Both the position numbers and the translations under genes were made by a program. The notes under the pieces were generated by a model that saw nothing but the letters and a program-made list of their open reading frames with translations, searched no databases and was not told where the DNA came from. From Armatimonadota bacterium (lineage in GTDB: Bacteria > Bacteroidota > Ignavibacteria > OLB7), in the NCBI GenBank assembly GCA_020850315.1, contig JADZEY010000051.1, positions 34,423 to 98,422 on the forward strand: a DNA stretch of 64,000 nucleotides, written 5' to 3'. Below are positions 46,362 to 56,563 of the stretch, in pieces. Position 1 is the first letter of the stretch. Every line of letters begins with the position of its first letter.

Positions 46362-46667
46362 ATGAAAACAATCCTTCGGTGCTTTGGTGTGGTAACAGTA
46401 GCTGCAATGCTGATTGTTAGCACGATGATGGCAGGAAATGCGTGGCCCGGCTATGTCAATGCTCCCGGTGGAGCAACAAAAGGAAAGGGGCGATGGATAA
46501 AAGATGAAACCCATGCGGGCTTTATCAGGGTGTTTTGTGACACGGCATACCCAACAGAGCAATGTTGGTGTATTGACGGAGGAACACTTTATACAGGACA
46601 GCTTACTGCGGGGCATAATCCGTCAGGTGGAGAGCTGATCGCACCAACCGTTGATGTGTACAACTAA
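46362..46667 (+). CDS. Small secreted cysteine-containing peptide (101 aa), unknown
   Basis: signal peptide VVTVAAMLIVSTMMAGNA; Cys in RVFCDTAYPTEQCWCIDGG. Confidence 0.6.
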   Translation: MKTILRCFGVVTVAAMLIVSTMMAGNAWPGYVNAPGGATKGKGRWIKDETHAGFIRVFCDTAYPTEQCWCIDGGTLYTGQLTAGHNPSGGELIAPTVDVYN

Positions 46668-46742
46668 TACTTGCCAAGAATAGCCATTCAGATGATCCAA
46701 TCAATCTGAATGGCTATTCTTTCTAAAAGATCATACTACCTT

Positions 46743-47990
46743 ATGAAAACACTCATATTGCTAATAATACTGCTGTTAGCAGCTTGCGATTCAAATTCCC
46801 AAAACAAAGAGGTGGAATCACAATCAATTGCTTCGTTGAAATTGATAAAGCAGTTTCAATTAGAGGAGGACATCTCATTGCCAATAAATGCTATTGGTGA
46901 CGTGTCTTTTAATACATCAGGCGCATTATTTTCGATTAGTAGCTTCGGCTTGCCCAAAGCATTTATTTTTTCAACAAACTCAGGAAAATTAATAAAATCA
47001 ATAGGAACTACCCTTGATTTTATTGATAGCATCGCCTATTATCAAGTAAAAATATGGCCGGAGGACAAAGATAGATTTCACGTATTGTATAGTGAAGAAA
47101 TTAAAGACTCGAAAGGCAGAATAATACCTCAAGCTGAAATTATAAAAAAGACAGAAACCCGTTTCTCTACCGTATTATTTGTTGATGATTCTACCCTTAT
47201 AGCATGGGGAGCGATTACTGCTTTAATGTTAGAAAAACATCCTTCTGGATATGAAAAATCATATGCAACATTGCCGTTATTTTGTAAATATAACATTGCA
47301 AAAGATGAATTTCTAGAGATTCATCCATTGACCTTTGGACGCTCAGATATATTTCCATCTTGCACTATGCAAGGACTGTGTTTTGATAAAGAAAAAAATC
47401 AAGTGACCGCTGCTATTTATGATGACGAATCAAAAAGAATGAATGATACTATTCGGATACTTGCAAAATTTGACGGAACAGGGCAAGCGATAAGAAAGCT
47501 ATGGCTACCCTTTCCGCAAGAACATATTAAATCTTCATTGGGAGCTAATTTTTTAAATGTTAAATCAACTATTATCGGCAGTCACCAATTCACAATTTTT
47601 AAAACTGTGCCAAAAATATATAACATTGAAATGCAAAATTTCTTTCCATTATCACAAATGCCAAAAGGCAATAGGATGCTGTTTTCGTTATCTTTAAAAG
47701 ATTCTAAAATTCCTGACGAAGCAATAGTGTCAATGATCGACTTTCGGATGGATGGGATTTATAAATGTGATAATGATATTGTTGTTACTGGGAATTATAA
47801 AAGCGATGGAGATCAATCGCTCATCTCTTTTGTTCAGCGTTATGATATAGAAGGGAATTTAAAGTCAATGTATGAAACTAAAGACGATGCAATAAAATTT
47901 ATTGGATTTTCAGAAGCTGATAAATCCATTGTGCTATTCCGATTAGATAGGGATACTGGATGGAATGTAGCCTACTATCAGATTCAGTAG
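46743..47990 (+). CDS. AT-rich lipoprotein, possible beta-propeller (6-bladed/BF3164-like)
   Basis: lipobox LLLAAC from MKTLILLIIL; propeller-like repeated strands; AT-rich codon usage. Confidence 0.6.
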   Translation: MKTLILLIILLLAACDSNSQNKEVESQSIASLKLIKQFQLEEDISLPINAIGDVSFNTSGALFSISSFGLPKAFIFSTNSGKLIKSIGTTLDFIDSIAYYQVKIWPEDKDRFHVLYSEEIKDSKGRIIPQAEIIKKTETRFSTVLFVDDSTLIAWGAITALMLEKHPSGYEKSYATLPLFCKYNIAKDEFLEIHPLTFGRSDIFPSCTMQGLCFDKEKNQVTAAIYDDESKRMNDTIRILAKFDGTGQAIRKLWLPFPQEHIKSSLGANFLNVKSTIIGSHQFTIFKTVPKIYNIEMQNFFPLSQMPKGNRMLFSLSLKDSKIPDEAIVSMIDFRMDGIYKCDNDIVVTGNYKSDGDQSLISFVQRYDIEGNLKSMYETKDDAIKFIGFSEADKSIVLFRLDRDTGWNVAYYQIQ

Positions 47991-47996
47991 ATAGCC

Positions 47997-48461
47997 ATGA
48001 ATACATTACATGCCCACATCATGCTGCTGTTTGTAGGTGCTGCACTTCACTATACTGCCGCTGCATTAACAATTGATGAAATTTATCAAACAATACATGC
48101 TACACCCTCCGATCTGGTTATTGTTTGCTTTATGACTCCTGGCGAATGTGTGAAATGCCAAATTGCAGTAAATGAAGCCTTTACATGGCTATCAACAGAA
48201 ACCCCTTTTAAATCTCATGTGAAATTGGTGGGGATCGTGCGCTGTAATCGTAAGATTGAAGTACAAGCATTTCATAAGGATAATCCAATATTCACTGCGG
48301 TATTCCCGAACTATGGCAAGGAGAAAAGCAATCTACAGTTAAGCACTGGTACTCGTGTGGCTATATATTCTAAGCGGCAAGGGTTGATTGGGACAATAAA
48401 TGAGAAGGAATACTTCGGCGACATCCAATCAGCCTTCAAACGGATTCTTAAGATTAAGTAG
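47997..48461 (+). CDS. Exported thioredoxin-fold-like protein with CxxC
   Basis: signal peptide; LVIVCFMTPGECVKCQIAVNEAF (CVKC after a beta strand); 6 nt from the preceding stop. Confidence 0.5.
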   Translation: MNTLHAHIMLLFVGAALHYTAAALTIDEIYQTIHATPSDLVIVCFMTPGECVKCQIAVNEAFTWLSTETPFKSHVKLVGIVRCNRKIEVQAFHKDNPIFTAVFPNYGKEKSNLQLSTGTRVAIYSKRQGLIGTINEKEYFGDIQSAFKRILKIK

Positions 48462-48507
48462 CCAGCATATTTTCTGCACAGGATTATCGGCAGCAATTTC
48501 TTCATAA

Positions 48508-48545
48508 AAAAAGCACCGAGGGGAACTAATCCCTCGGTGCTTTTT
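48508..48545. terminator. Bidirectional terminator
   Basis: aaaaagcaccgaggg...ccctcggtgcttttt. Confidence 0.9.
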
Positions 48546-48565
48546 ACGTTGTTTGGCTCAACGGC

Positions 48566-48949
48566 TTACTTCCCAACCGAAGCCGCATAGGTGTCGGCAT
48601 CCATCAGTGCTGTTAGGTCTGCGTCGGGGGCGATTTCGATGCTTACCATCCAGCCGTCGCCGTAGGGGTCCTTGTTCACTGTTTCCGGCGCGTCGTTCAC
48701 GGCGGTGTTGATCTCGGTGATGCGGCAGGCAATCGGCATGTACAGATCGGCTACGGTCTTTACTGCTTCAATTGTGCCGAAGATTTGGCCGGGGGCAAGC
48801 TCGTCCCCAATGCTTGCGGTGATGTCCACAAACACCACATCGCCAAGCTCCGATTGTGCATACTCGGTGATGCCAACGGTTCCGGCGGTTCCGTCAATGC
48901 GGACCCACTCGTGGCTTTTGTCGTACTTCAGGTCGGATGGAAAATTCAT
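48566..48949 (-). CDS. gcvH: Glycine cleavage system H protein (or lipoyl carrier)
   Basis: YDKSHEWVRIDGTAGTVGITEYAQSELGDVVFVDI, FGTIEAVKTVADLYMP lipoylation site. Confidence 0.95.
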   Translation of the reverse strand: MNFPSDLKYDKSHEWVRIDGTAGTVGITEYAQSELGDVVFVDITASIGDELAPGQIFGTIEAVKTVADLYMPIACRITEINTAVNDAPETVNKDPYGDGWMVSIEIAPDADLTALMDADTYAASVGK

Positions 48950-48978
48950 GGGAGGAAGCCTTGATGGATGTTGTTGGT

Positions 48979-50337
48979 TTATGGGTTCTCGGGTAGCCGG
49001 CTTTTCCACTCGGTAGTGTCAACAAACCGTGTGTCGAACTGGCCGCTTAGGAATGCTTCGTGCTCCATCATCATCTGGTGGAACGGGATGGTGGTCTTCA
49101 CCCCTTCAATCACAAACTCATCCAGCGCGCGGCGCATCTTTGCAATCGCGCTGTCGCGCGTTTCGCCAAAGGTGATGAGCTTTGCCAGCAGGGAATCGTA
49201 GTAGGGGGGGACGCTGTAGCCCTGGTAGATATGCGAATCAATCCGCACGCCATGCCCGCCGGGGAAATGGAGGTTGGTGATCCGCCCTGGGCTTGGCCGG
49301 AAATCTTTGTACGGATCCTCGGCGTTGATCCGGACTTCGATGGAGTGCTTCCGTGGCGGCGATTGCTTCAGCGTTAGCGTCTGGCCAGCGGCAACGGAAA
49401 TCTGCTCCTTAATCAAGTCAATCCCCAACGACTCCTCGGTCACGGGATGCTCCACCTGGATACGGGTGTTCATCTCCATGAAGTAAAAATCCCGGTGCTT
49501 ATCTACCAAAAACTCAATCGTTCCTGCCCCTTCGTAGTTCACGTGGGCGCAGCCCTTCAGCGCAGCTTCCCCCATCTTCTCTCGCAACTCGGCCGACATC
49601 ACCGGCGACGGAGCTTCCTCGATCAGCTTTTGGTGGCGGCGTTGGATCGAGCACTCCCGCTCGTTCAGATAGGCGCGGTTGCCGTAGCGGTCGCACATCA
49701 CCTGAATTTCAACGTGGCGCGGCTCTTCCACAAATTTTTCGATATAGACGCTGCCATCGCCAAACGCGGCTTCGGCTTCGGTACGGGCGGTGGTGTAGGC
49801 GCGTTCCAGCTCGGAGGATTCCTGTACCACACGCATCCCTTTCCCGCCGCCGCCAGCGCTTGCTTTGATGACGATGGGAAACCCGACTTCTTCACCTACA
49901 CGCTTTGCGGCGGCAAGGTCTTCAATCAATCCTGGGCTTCCCGGAACCACCGGCACGCCAGCCGCAACCATCGTCTCCTTTGCAACGGATTTATTCCCCA
50001 TCAGCATGATGGATTCCGGCGAAGGCCCGATAAATGTGAACCCGCACTCCTTGCAGATTTCGGCAAAGCGTGCGTTCTCGGCAAGGAATCCGTAGCCCGG
50101 ATGAATCGCGTCGGCGTTGGTGACTTGTGCGGCGGAGATAATCCGGGGGATGTTCAGATAGCTTTCGGCACCGGCGGGGGGGCCAATGCAGAGCACCTCG
50201 TCGGCAAACTTGACGTGCAGCGAATCAGCGTCGGCGGTGGAATAGACGCAGACCGTGCGGATGCCCATCTCGCGGCAGGCGCGGATGATCCGCAGGGCGA
50301 TCTCGCTCCGATTGGCGATCAGGATTTTTTTGAACAT
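48979..50337 (-). CDS. accC: Acetyl-CoA carboxylase biotin carboxylase subunit
   Basis: [71 protein letters not shown]. Confidence 0.97.
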   Translation of the reverse strand: MFKKILIANRSEIALRIIRACREMGIRTVCVYSTADADSLHVKFADEVLCIGPPAGAESYLNIPRIISAAQVTNADAIHPGYGFLAENARFAEICKECGFTFIGPSPESIMLMGNKSVAKETMVAAGVPVVPGSPGLIEDLAAAKRVGEEVGFPIVIKASAGGGGKGMRVVQESSELERAYTTARTEAEAAFGDGSVYIEKFVEEPRHVEIQVMCDRYGNRAYLNERECSIQRRHQKLIEEAPSPVMSAELREKMGEAALKGCAHVNYEGAGTIEFLVDKHRDFYFMEMNTRIQVEHPVTEESLGIDLIKEQISVAAGQTLTLKQSPPRKHSIEVRINAEDPYKDFRPSPGRITNLHFPGGHGVRIDSHIYQGYSVPPYYDSLLAKLITFGETRDSAIAKMRRALDEFVIEGVKTTIPFHQMMMEHEAFLSGQFDTRFVDTTEWKSRLPENP

Positions 50338-50858
50338 TATTCCGGTTCAATCAGGAAAAGGGGCTGGTTATACTCCACTGGCTTCCCGTTCTCCACCAAA
50401 ATCTTCGCCACCTTTCCGTACACGTCGCACTCAATCTCGTTCATCAGCTTCATCGCTTCAACAATGCAGAGCACGGTGCCGGGGGAAACGGAGGTTCCTA
50501 CCTCGACGTACACTGGTGAATCTGGAGAAGGGGAGCGGTAGAAGGTGCCAACAATCGGGGAGTGAATCTCGTGATAATTGTTTGAAGCCGCTTCCGCTAC
50601 CGGAGGTGGTGTTGACACCGCAGGTGCCGGGGCAGTCTGGATTGCCGGGGCTTCCGGCAGAACGATTGGGGCCGTGGAGATTGGGGGCATCGAGGGGAAC
50701 ATGGTTGGCATTGGCATTCCGCCAAACTCATGTTTCCCGGTTTTGGAAAGCCGGATGGTGGTTCCATCCTGCTCGATCCGCAGCTCGTTGACGGAGCTTT
50801 CATCGAACAACCCCAGAAGCTGACGGATGTAGTCAATGTCAATCATGTGTGCGCCCAT
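50337..50858 (-). CDS. accB: Acetyl-CoA carboxylase biotin carboxyl carrier protein
   Basis: [46 protein letters not shown]. Confidence 0.95.
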   Translation of the reverse strand: MGAHMIDIDYIRQLLGLFDESSVNELRIEQDGTTIRLSKTGKHEFGGMPMPTMFPSMPPISTAPIVLPEAPAIQTAPAPAVSTPPPVAEAASNNYHEIHSPIVGTFYRSPSPDSPVYVEVGTSVSPGTVLCIVEAMKLMNEIECDVYGKVAKILVENGKPVEYNQPLFLIEPE

Positions 50859-50912
50859 ACTCTTCTGCTTTCCTGATTTCAGTTGATGTTGGTTCGCTGT
50901 CGTTCTTGACGC

Positions 50913-51476
50913 TTAGTTCTTCACGCGGTCAAGATACTCGCCGGTGCGGGTGTCAACACGGATAACATCCCCTTCGTTGACAAACAGCGGAACCTGTACC
51001 GTTGCTCCCGACTCCACTTGTGCCGGTTTTGTTGCCCCGGTGGCGGTGTCCCCTTTCACCCCTGGCTCGGTGTGGGTAATGGCAAGAACAACGTGCGGCG
51101 GAAGCTCGATGCCCACAACTTGGGTTCCGTTGAAGGAGATGTTGGCCTCGCCCGATTCTTTCAGAAATCCGGCAGCACTGCCAACGATTGTTTCTTCGAT
51201 ATAGACTTGGTCGTAGGTCTCGGTATCCATGAACACCATCTTATCGCCATCGCGGTACAGGTACTGCATTGGCTTGCGGTCAATCCGCACAAGGTCAATT
51301 TCTTCGCCGGAGCGGAAACGGTTTTCCAGCAGTTTGCCGTTGTTAAGATTGCGCATCTTCACTTGGTAGAAAGCGCGAAGATTGCCTGGTGTGCGGTGGA
51401 CGCTTTCCAGAACCGTGCAGAGTTCCCCGTTGTAGCGGATAACAATGCCTGGCCGCAGGTCTGAGGTCGTTGCCAT
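50913..51476 (-). CDS. efp: Elongation factor P
   Basis: TTSDLRPGIVIRYNGELCTVLESVHRTPGNLRAFYQVKMRNL..GDVIRVDTRTGEYLDRVKN. Confidence 0.96.
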   Translation of the reverse strand: MATTSDLRPGIVIRYNGELCTVLESVHRTPGNLRAFYQVKMRNLNNGKLLENRFRSGEEIDLVRIDRKPMQYLYRDGDKMVFMDTETYDQVYIEETIVGSAAGFLKESGEANISFNGTQVVGIELPPHVVLAITHTEPGVKGDTATGATKPAQVESGATVQVPLFVNEGDVIRVDTRTGEYLDRVKN

Positions 51477-51502
51477 TGTGAGTCTGTTGATTGAACTATG
51501 AG

Positions 51503-51573
51503 AGGCGCCGAACGGATTCGAACCGTTGTACAGGGTTTTGCAGACCCTTGCCTAGCCGCTCGGCCACGGCGCC
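51503..51573 (-). tRNA. tRNA-Cys (GCA)
   Basis: minus strand ggcgccgtggccgagcggctaggcaagggtctgcaaaaccctgtacaacggttcgaatccgttcggcgcct: 7-bp acceptor stem, anticodon loop CTGCAAA, U73 discriminator. Confidence 0.95.
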
Positions 51574-51772
51574 ATGATGTGAAGATTGTTCGATGGCTTG
51601 CTGAAGTCCCTCACCAAAACTCTGAAGCATTAATGAAGGGGAGCAGTGAAAAAGCCGCCAAAGATATTGTTTGCCCCCTCACTTATGCAAACAGGGGTGT
51701 GTAACGGGAAGAAAGGGAAGGGGGCATGCCCACCAAATCGTGAGCAAAAAGGTTGCCCGCGATGCCCGCGTG

Positions 51773-53023
51773 CTACCAGCTTGGGACGGCAATCCCTTCC
51801 ACCAGCCGGACGGTGTCGCGGGCAATCAGCAGTTCCTCGTCGGTGGGGATAACGTAGGCGTGAAGCCGCGAGCTATCGGCACTGATACGCCCTTCGGTTC
51901 CGGCCATTAGCGTGTTGTTTTGCTGTTCGTCAAGGTGCAGCCCCAGCCATTCCATGTGCTGGCAAACCCGCTGGCGAATCATTGCCGAGTTCTCCCCAAT
52001 GCCGCCGGCAAAAATGATTGCATCGGCTCCGTTCATTTCAGCCAAATATGCACCAACATATTTTCGGATTCGCTGAACAAATATCTGTACAGCAAGGTGA
52101 GCGCGGCGGTCGTTGTTCTCCTGCTCTTCGGCCAGAAGGTCCCGCATATCGTTGGTTAGCCCGCTGATTCCCAGCAGCCCCGATTGCTTGTTCAGCAAAG
52201 TATCCATCTGGTTGATGCTGAAGCCTTCTTTCTCCATCAGATACTCAATCACCGCTGGGTCAACGTCGCCGCTGCGTGTTCCCATCACTAATCCTTCCAG
52301 CGGAGTAAGGCCCATCGAAGTATCAACCGAACGCCCCCCCGCGATTGCCGCTGCCGAGCATCCATTCCCCAAGTGAAGGGTGATGATGTTGACCTGCTCC
52401 TTCGGAATATCCAACAGCTTCCGGTAGCGGTAAGCAACGTAACGGTGTGAGGTTCCATGGAACCCGTAGCGGCGCACCCGATGCCGCCGGTAAAACTGGT
52501 AGGGGATTGCGTACAGGAAGGATTCTTCCGGCATGGAGTGATGGAACGCCGTATCGAACACGGCGGCTTGCGGAATCCCTGCGCCAAAAATCTCGGTGAC
52601 AGCCGCAATCCCACGCAGGTTGTCGGGGTTGTGAAGCGGGGCAAGGTCAATGCACTCTTCGATTCCATCAATCACTTCCGGGGTAATCAGGGTGGAGGCT
52701 GTGAATTTTTCGCCACCATGCACCACACGGTGGCCAACGGCGTGGATGTCGGCAAGGGAGTTGATGTGGGGAATGTCCGCTTCCTGGCTTACCAGCCACC
52801 GCACCGCGATGTCAATCGCCGCACGGTGGTCCCGCACGGGCTGGGCATTGCGGGCGGCCCGCCCCGCGCCGTTCTCGAACCGCAGCAACGCCTGCGACCC
52901 GATCCGTTCAATCGCCCCTTTGGCAATGCGGCGGTCGGTGTCGCTTGCCATTGTTTGTGGGTCGGTATCAATCACCTGAAATTTCAGCGATGATGAGCCA
53001 GCGTTAAGAACAAGAACGTTCAT
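51773..53023 (-). CDS. ackA: Acetate kinase
   Basis: MNVLVLNAGSSSLKFQVID, GHRVVHGGEKF, VFDTAFHHSMPEESFLYAIP, GTRSGDVDPAVIEYL. Confidence 0.97.
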   Translation of the reverse strand: MNVLVLNAGSSSLKFQVIDTDPQTMASDTDRRIAKGAIERIGSQALLRFENGAGRAARNAQPVRDHRAAIDIAVRWLVSQEADIPHINSLADIHAVGHRVVHGGEKFTASTLITPEVIDGIEECIDLAPLHNPDNLRGIAAVTEIFGAGIPQAAVFDTAFHHSMPEESFLYAIPYQFYRRHRVRRYGFHGTSHRYVAYRYRKLLDIPKEQVNIITLHLGNGCSAAAIAGGRSVDTSMGLTPLEGLVMGTRSGDVDPAVIEYLMEKEGFSINQMDTLLNKQSGLLGISGLTNDMRDLLAEEQENNDRRAHLAVQIFVQRIRKYVGAYLAEMNGADAIIFAGGIGENSAMIRQRVCQHMEWLGLHLDEQQNNTLMAGTEGRISADSSRLHAYVIPTDEELLIARDTVRLVEGIAVPSW

Positions 53024-53067
53024 ATCCGGAAGTTGGGTTAGGAGTTGCTACGGTGGGGAAGCTCTGA

Positions 53068-53100
53068 ACCAAAGAACCCCGACAGGGCGGGGTTCTTTTA
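53068..53100 (-). terminator. Terminator hairpin, copy 1 of a duplicated module
   Basis: aaccaaagaaccccgacagggcggggttctttt. Confidence 0.75.
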
Positions 53101-53168
53101 ATTGGTAGTAGATCAATTGCTTCCTTCGATCGTGCTTTTGCGAATACCTTGTTGTGAACAGGTTCGTG

Positions 53169-54389
53169 TTATGGTTTTGCCCCAGTTCTGTGAATTTTGG
53201 CTATAAGCTTCGTTGCAGTTTTTAGTCTTTTGGTAAATAAGATTCCAGTTTCAGAATTTGGATCATAAGCACTTGCACCTGAACCTAAGTTGTTAGCATC
53301 ACTTGCTGTAATGTACGTTCTTACTCGTAGTTTCCCTTTCGAGTCTCTTTCGAGTTCGGGACTTTCAAGGGATTTCACCTCAATAACTTTACAACCTTTA
53401 TTGTTGTAATCATTTTCAGATTCTACCCAATCGACAGGGCTTGCAATAAATAGCAGCTTCCCATCTTTTCCTCTGGCTAAATCTGTTTGGCTTAATTTCT
53501 GCGCTCCTAATTCATTAGCAATTGTTTGATTAGATAAAATGCCTTTATACTCCCAAGTCCAAGATGAAGGACTTCCTGTTGGATCCGTCGAATACACATA
53601 GGTGTTATGCTTCTCTATGACAGGATTTGCGCCATTATAGACAAAAGCAACCATGATTAAATATAGTTTTCCCGTGTTTGAGTCGTAGAATAATGCGGGT
53701 TCATTCCAAAAAAATGAATTTAAACTTAGGTCAGGTGGAATCAGTGTTTGATTAGCACTCCATCCCACATATGTGAGAGAACCACCAATGATTTGTTTCT
53801 CAATGCTTGTTGTCAAATTTTCAGGATTGTTTGCCTTCAAAATTGTGATATGAAAAGAATTACTAGGCCTACCAGCAAACCCACCCACAGTAGGAATAAA
53901 ATAGTTAAGCCTTGCAGCTAACCAGTAATTCTCGTTTCCATTGTTAATTGGTAATAAATTCAAAGTTTCATGATCTAAAAAACCTGATTGACTAAGGTTT
54001 TCAGGGTTGTTCGTTGCAATAGGCTCAAATAGTTTTTTGACAAATTGCCAGCTTATGCCATTGTCAGTAGATTTCGATAGATGTATTTCTACACTGGGTA
54101 CATTGTTTCCTCCTACTGCTTTGATGTGAGGATGACTGTATCCAAGCCACAATGTGCTGGAATTAGTCTCTTTTCTAATAGTAGGGTCTGCATAACCATA
54201 GAAATTTAGGTTGTTATCATAAGGGTCTCCGGGAATAGTAAGTTCACCACACTCACTTCCAATACAGTCAATGTTTTGAGTGCTTGTGGAATCATCCACA
54301 GGTGTTAGTGTATTGTCTGATTTATCACAAGAAGTGATAAACATCAGAAAGAAGAAAAGATGGTAGAGCTTCATATCCTTCACGCTCAT
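53169..54389 (-). CDS. AT-rich lipoprotein, sialidase/BNR-like (exo-alpha-sialidase-like fold)
   Basis: lipobox FITSC; VEIHLSKSTDNGISWQFVKKLFEP (BNR/Asp-box), SFFWNEPALFYDSNTGKLYLIMVAF. Confidence 0.65.
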   Translation of the reverse strand: MSVKDMKLYHLFFFLMFITSCDKSDNTLTPVDDSTSTQNIDCIGSECGELTIPGDPYDNNLNFYGYADPTIRKETNSSTLWLGYSHPHIKAVGGNNVPSVEIHLSKSTDNGISWQFVKKLFEPIATNNPENLSQSGFLDHETLNLLPINNGNENYWLAARLNYFIPTVGGFAGRPSNSFHITILKANNPENLTTSIEKQIIGGSLTYVGWSANQTLIPPDLSLNSFFWNEPALFYDSNTGKLYLIMVAFVYNGANPVIEKHNTYVYSTDPTGSPSSWTWEYKGILSNQTIANELGAQKLSQTDLARGKDGKLLFIASPVDWVESENDYNNKGCKVIEVKSLESPELERDSKGKLRVRTYITASDANNLGSGASAYDPNSETGILFTKRLKTATKLIAKIHRTGAKP

Positions 54390-54675
54390 CGTTTGATTGA
54401 CAGTTTTGATCCCTTCTATTCTTGCCTATCAGGTTGCCCCACGGATTTACTATTGCAGTTTATGTCTGTTTTGTGATATAAATAGAGTACGAATAAACTA
54501 CTGCTCCAATATAGATTCAACAAACCTGTTTGCCAACAGTTCATCGCTTCAATTTTTGCCCAATTGATGGGGTGGTAGAGGCACAACGTAGGCTGATGGT
54601 TCCCGCACTGTGGAAATGAACAATGATTAGGGGACTCGTGAACCACTTTATTCAGATGTATACAGGGAAGCAATA

Positions 54676-54705
54676 AACCAAGGAACCCCGACAGTGCGGG
54701 GTTCC
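54676..54705. terminator. Terminator hairpin, copy 2 of a duplicated module
   Basis: aaccaaggaaccccgacagtgcggggttcc; 29-nt match to 53068-53096 with 2 mismatches. Confidence 0.75.
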
Positions 54706-54805
54706 CTAGTTCAGGTAATGATGGAATGCAGGCAATAGCATTGTGCTGAAAAATCGAACGCCTTCGGTCATCGTGGGGAAGCCTTGATGGAGCTGGCCCC
54801 TCACA

Positions 54806-55312
54806 CTACCCCCGATACTGCCGCAAAAACTCCAACCGATCCTGTAATTGCGATACTGGCATCAGCAGGCGATCCTTGCCGAAGATTGCATCCTCGACGT
54901 TGGTGAACACCAGTTCGTAGTCCTTCGACATCACAATCGCTTCCTCTGGGCAGACTTCCTCGCAGTAGCCGCAGTAGATACAGCGAAGCATGTTGATCTC
55001 GAATTTGGATGGATACCGCTCCTTCTCACGCGTAGTCTCGCCAGCCTGCACCTCGATTGCGATTGCCGGACAGACCCGCGAGCAAAGCCCGCAAGCAACG
55101 CACCGTTCGCCGTTCTCTTCTTCCACCAGCACCGGGCGGCCACGGTAGCTTCCGGCGGGGATGAACCGTTCTTCGGGATATTCCCGGGTGAACTTCGGGG
55201 TGAATACCTGCTTGAACGTCAGCGTCAAACCACGGGCGATTTCTGGAAGGTAGAGCTTCTCCCAAAAATTCAGTTGCTTGACTTGCTTTGCTTGGACGCT
55301 TTTGATGGCCAT
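54806..55312 (-). CDS. nuoI: NADH-quinone oxidoreductase subunit I
   Basis: [18 protein letters not shown] and [24 protein letters not shown] double 4Fe-4S motifs. Confidence 0.95.
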   Translation of the reverse strand: MAIKSVQAKQVKQLNFWEKLYLPEIARGLTLTFKQVFTPKFTREYPEERFIPAGSYRGRPVLVEEENGERCVACGLCSRVCPAIAIEVQAGETTREKERYPSKFEINMLRCIYCGYCEEVCPEEAIVMSKDYELVFTNVEDAIFGKDRLLMPVSQLQDRLEFLRQYRG

Positions 55313-55375
55313 GATAGATCTTGTTAGTTCGGTTTTTTTCGGGGATCGCTCGACTCTCTGTTGTTGCGCGTTTGC

Positions 55376-56434
55376 TTAGGAGCGGATTGCTTGCAGCACC
55401 ACGGCGGTGGTAACGGCGTTCAGCAGGGCTATCGGGAACATCACCCGCCAACCCAGGTTCATCAGCTGGTCGTAACGGAAGCGGGGGATGGACCAGCGGA
55501 CCCAAATGAAGACAGTGACAAGCATGAATGTTTTGAAGGAGAACGCGCCAATCTGCAGCACTGCGCGCAGCACCTCATTCTGCTGGAAGAACGCTAAGTC
55601 CTGGAGCCACGGGGCGTTGTAGCCACCAAAGAAGAGCGTGGCCATCAGTGCCGACATCAAAATGACGTTTCCATACTCACCTAAGAAGAAGAGCCCAAAG
55701 CGAAGCCCAGAGTACTCCGTGTGGAATCCACCCACCAGCTCCGGCTCGGCTTCGGCAAGGTCGAACGGGGCGCGGTTGGTTTCGGCAAAGGCGGCAACCA
55801 AGAAGATCAGGAAACCGATTGGCTGCACAAAGACGTTCCATTTTGGAAGGAATCCGAACCAGTAGCCCGATTGCTGCACCACGATTTCGGAAACGTTCAG
55901 CGACCCCATTACCAGCATCATTCCAATCAGCGAAAGGCCCATCGAAAGCTCGTAGCTAATCATCTGTGCTGCCGAGCGCAATCCCCCCAGCAGGGAGTAT
56001 TTGTTGTTGGAGGACCACCCCGCAATGGTGATGCCATACACCCCAAGCGACGACAACGCTAACAGCAGAAGAATGCCAACATCTAAGCCGGGAGCGATTG
56101 TCAGATCTATCACTTTCCCCGCCACAGTAAATGGGCCGGCAAACGGGATCACACACCAAAGCGCGATGGCAATGGCGATGGTGATGATGGGAGCCAAGAA
56201 GTGAAACCCTTGGTGGGCAGCCTTCGGGACGATGTTTTCCTTTTTTACCAGCTTCAGCACGTCGGCAAACGATTGCAGCGACCCACGCCACCCCACACGG
56301 TTGGGGCCAACACGTTTCTGCACCCATGCCGATAGCTTCCGTTCGTACAGTACCACGTAGGCAGCACCGATCAGGAAGACGTGCAGAACAATGAAAATTT
56401 TAGCGGCAAGGATGCCGATGTCAAGCAATTCCAT
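55376..56434 (-). CDS. nuoH: NADH-quinone oxidoreductase subunit H
   Basis: YVVLYERKLSAWVQKRVGPNRVGWRGSLQSFADVLKL, AETNRAPFDLAEAEPELVGGFHTEYSGLRFGLFFLGEY. Confidence 0.97.
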   Translation of the reverse strand: MELLDIGILAAKIFIVLHVFLIGAAYVVLYERKLSAWVQKRVGPNRVGWRGSLQSFADVLKLVKKENIVPKAAHQGFHFLAPIITIAIAIALWCVIPFAGPFTVAGKVIDLTIAPGLDVGILLLLALSSLGVYGITIAGWSSNNKYSLLGGLRSAAQMISYELSMGLSLIGMMLVMGSLNVSEIVVQQSGYWFGFLPKWNVFVQPIGFLIFLVAAFAETNRAPFDLAEAEPELVGGFHTEYSGLRFGLFFLGEYGNVILMSALMATLFFGGYNAPWLQDLAFFQQNEVLRAVLQIGAFSFKTFMLVTVFIWVRWSIPRFRYDQLMNLGWRVMFPIALLNAVTTAVVLQAIRS

Positions 56435-56462
56435 GGGTAGGAAAAAAGGTTGGTTGATAGTA

Positions 56463-56563
56463 CTTGATATCTAGTCATTAGTCCTTGGTCATTAGTCCTT
56501 AGTAGGGATATGGGAGAGGGCTTCTTCCTAAGGACTAGGGACTATTGACTATGGACTACTTCT
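56463..56563 (-). repeat. Heptad arrays between nuoG stop and nuoH start
   Basis: minus strand: gtccatagtcaatagtccctagtccttag ... aggactaatgaccaaggactaatgactag. Confidence 0.7.

Noticed and set aside
49447-50541. 364-aa plus-strand ORF
   Set aside because: Antisense to accC/accB, which have clear family motifs; His/Arg-rich composition typical of shadow ORFs.
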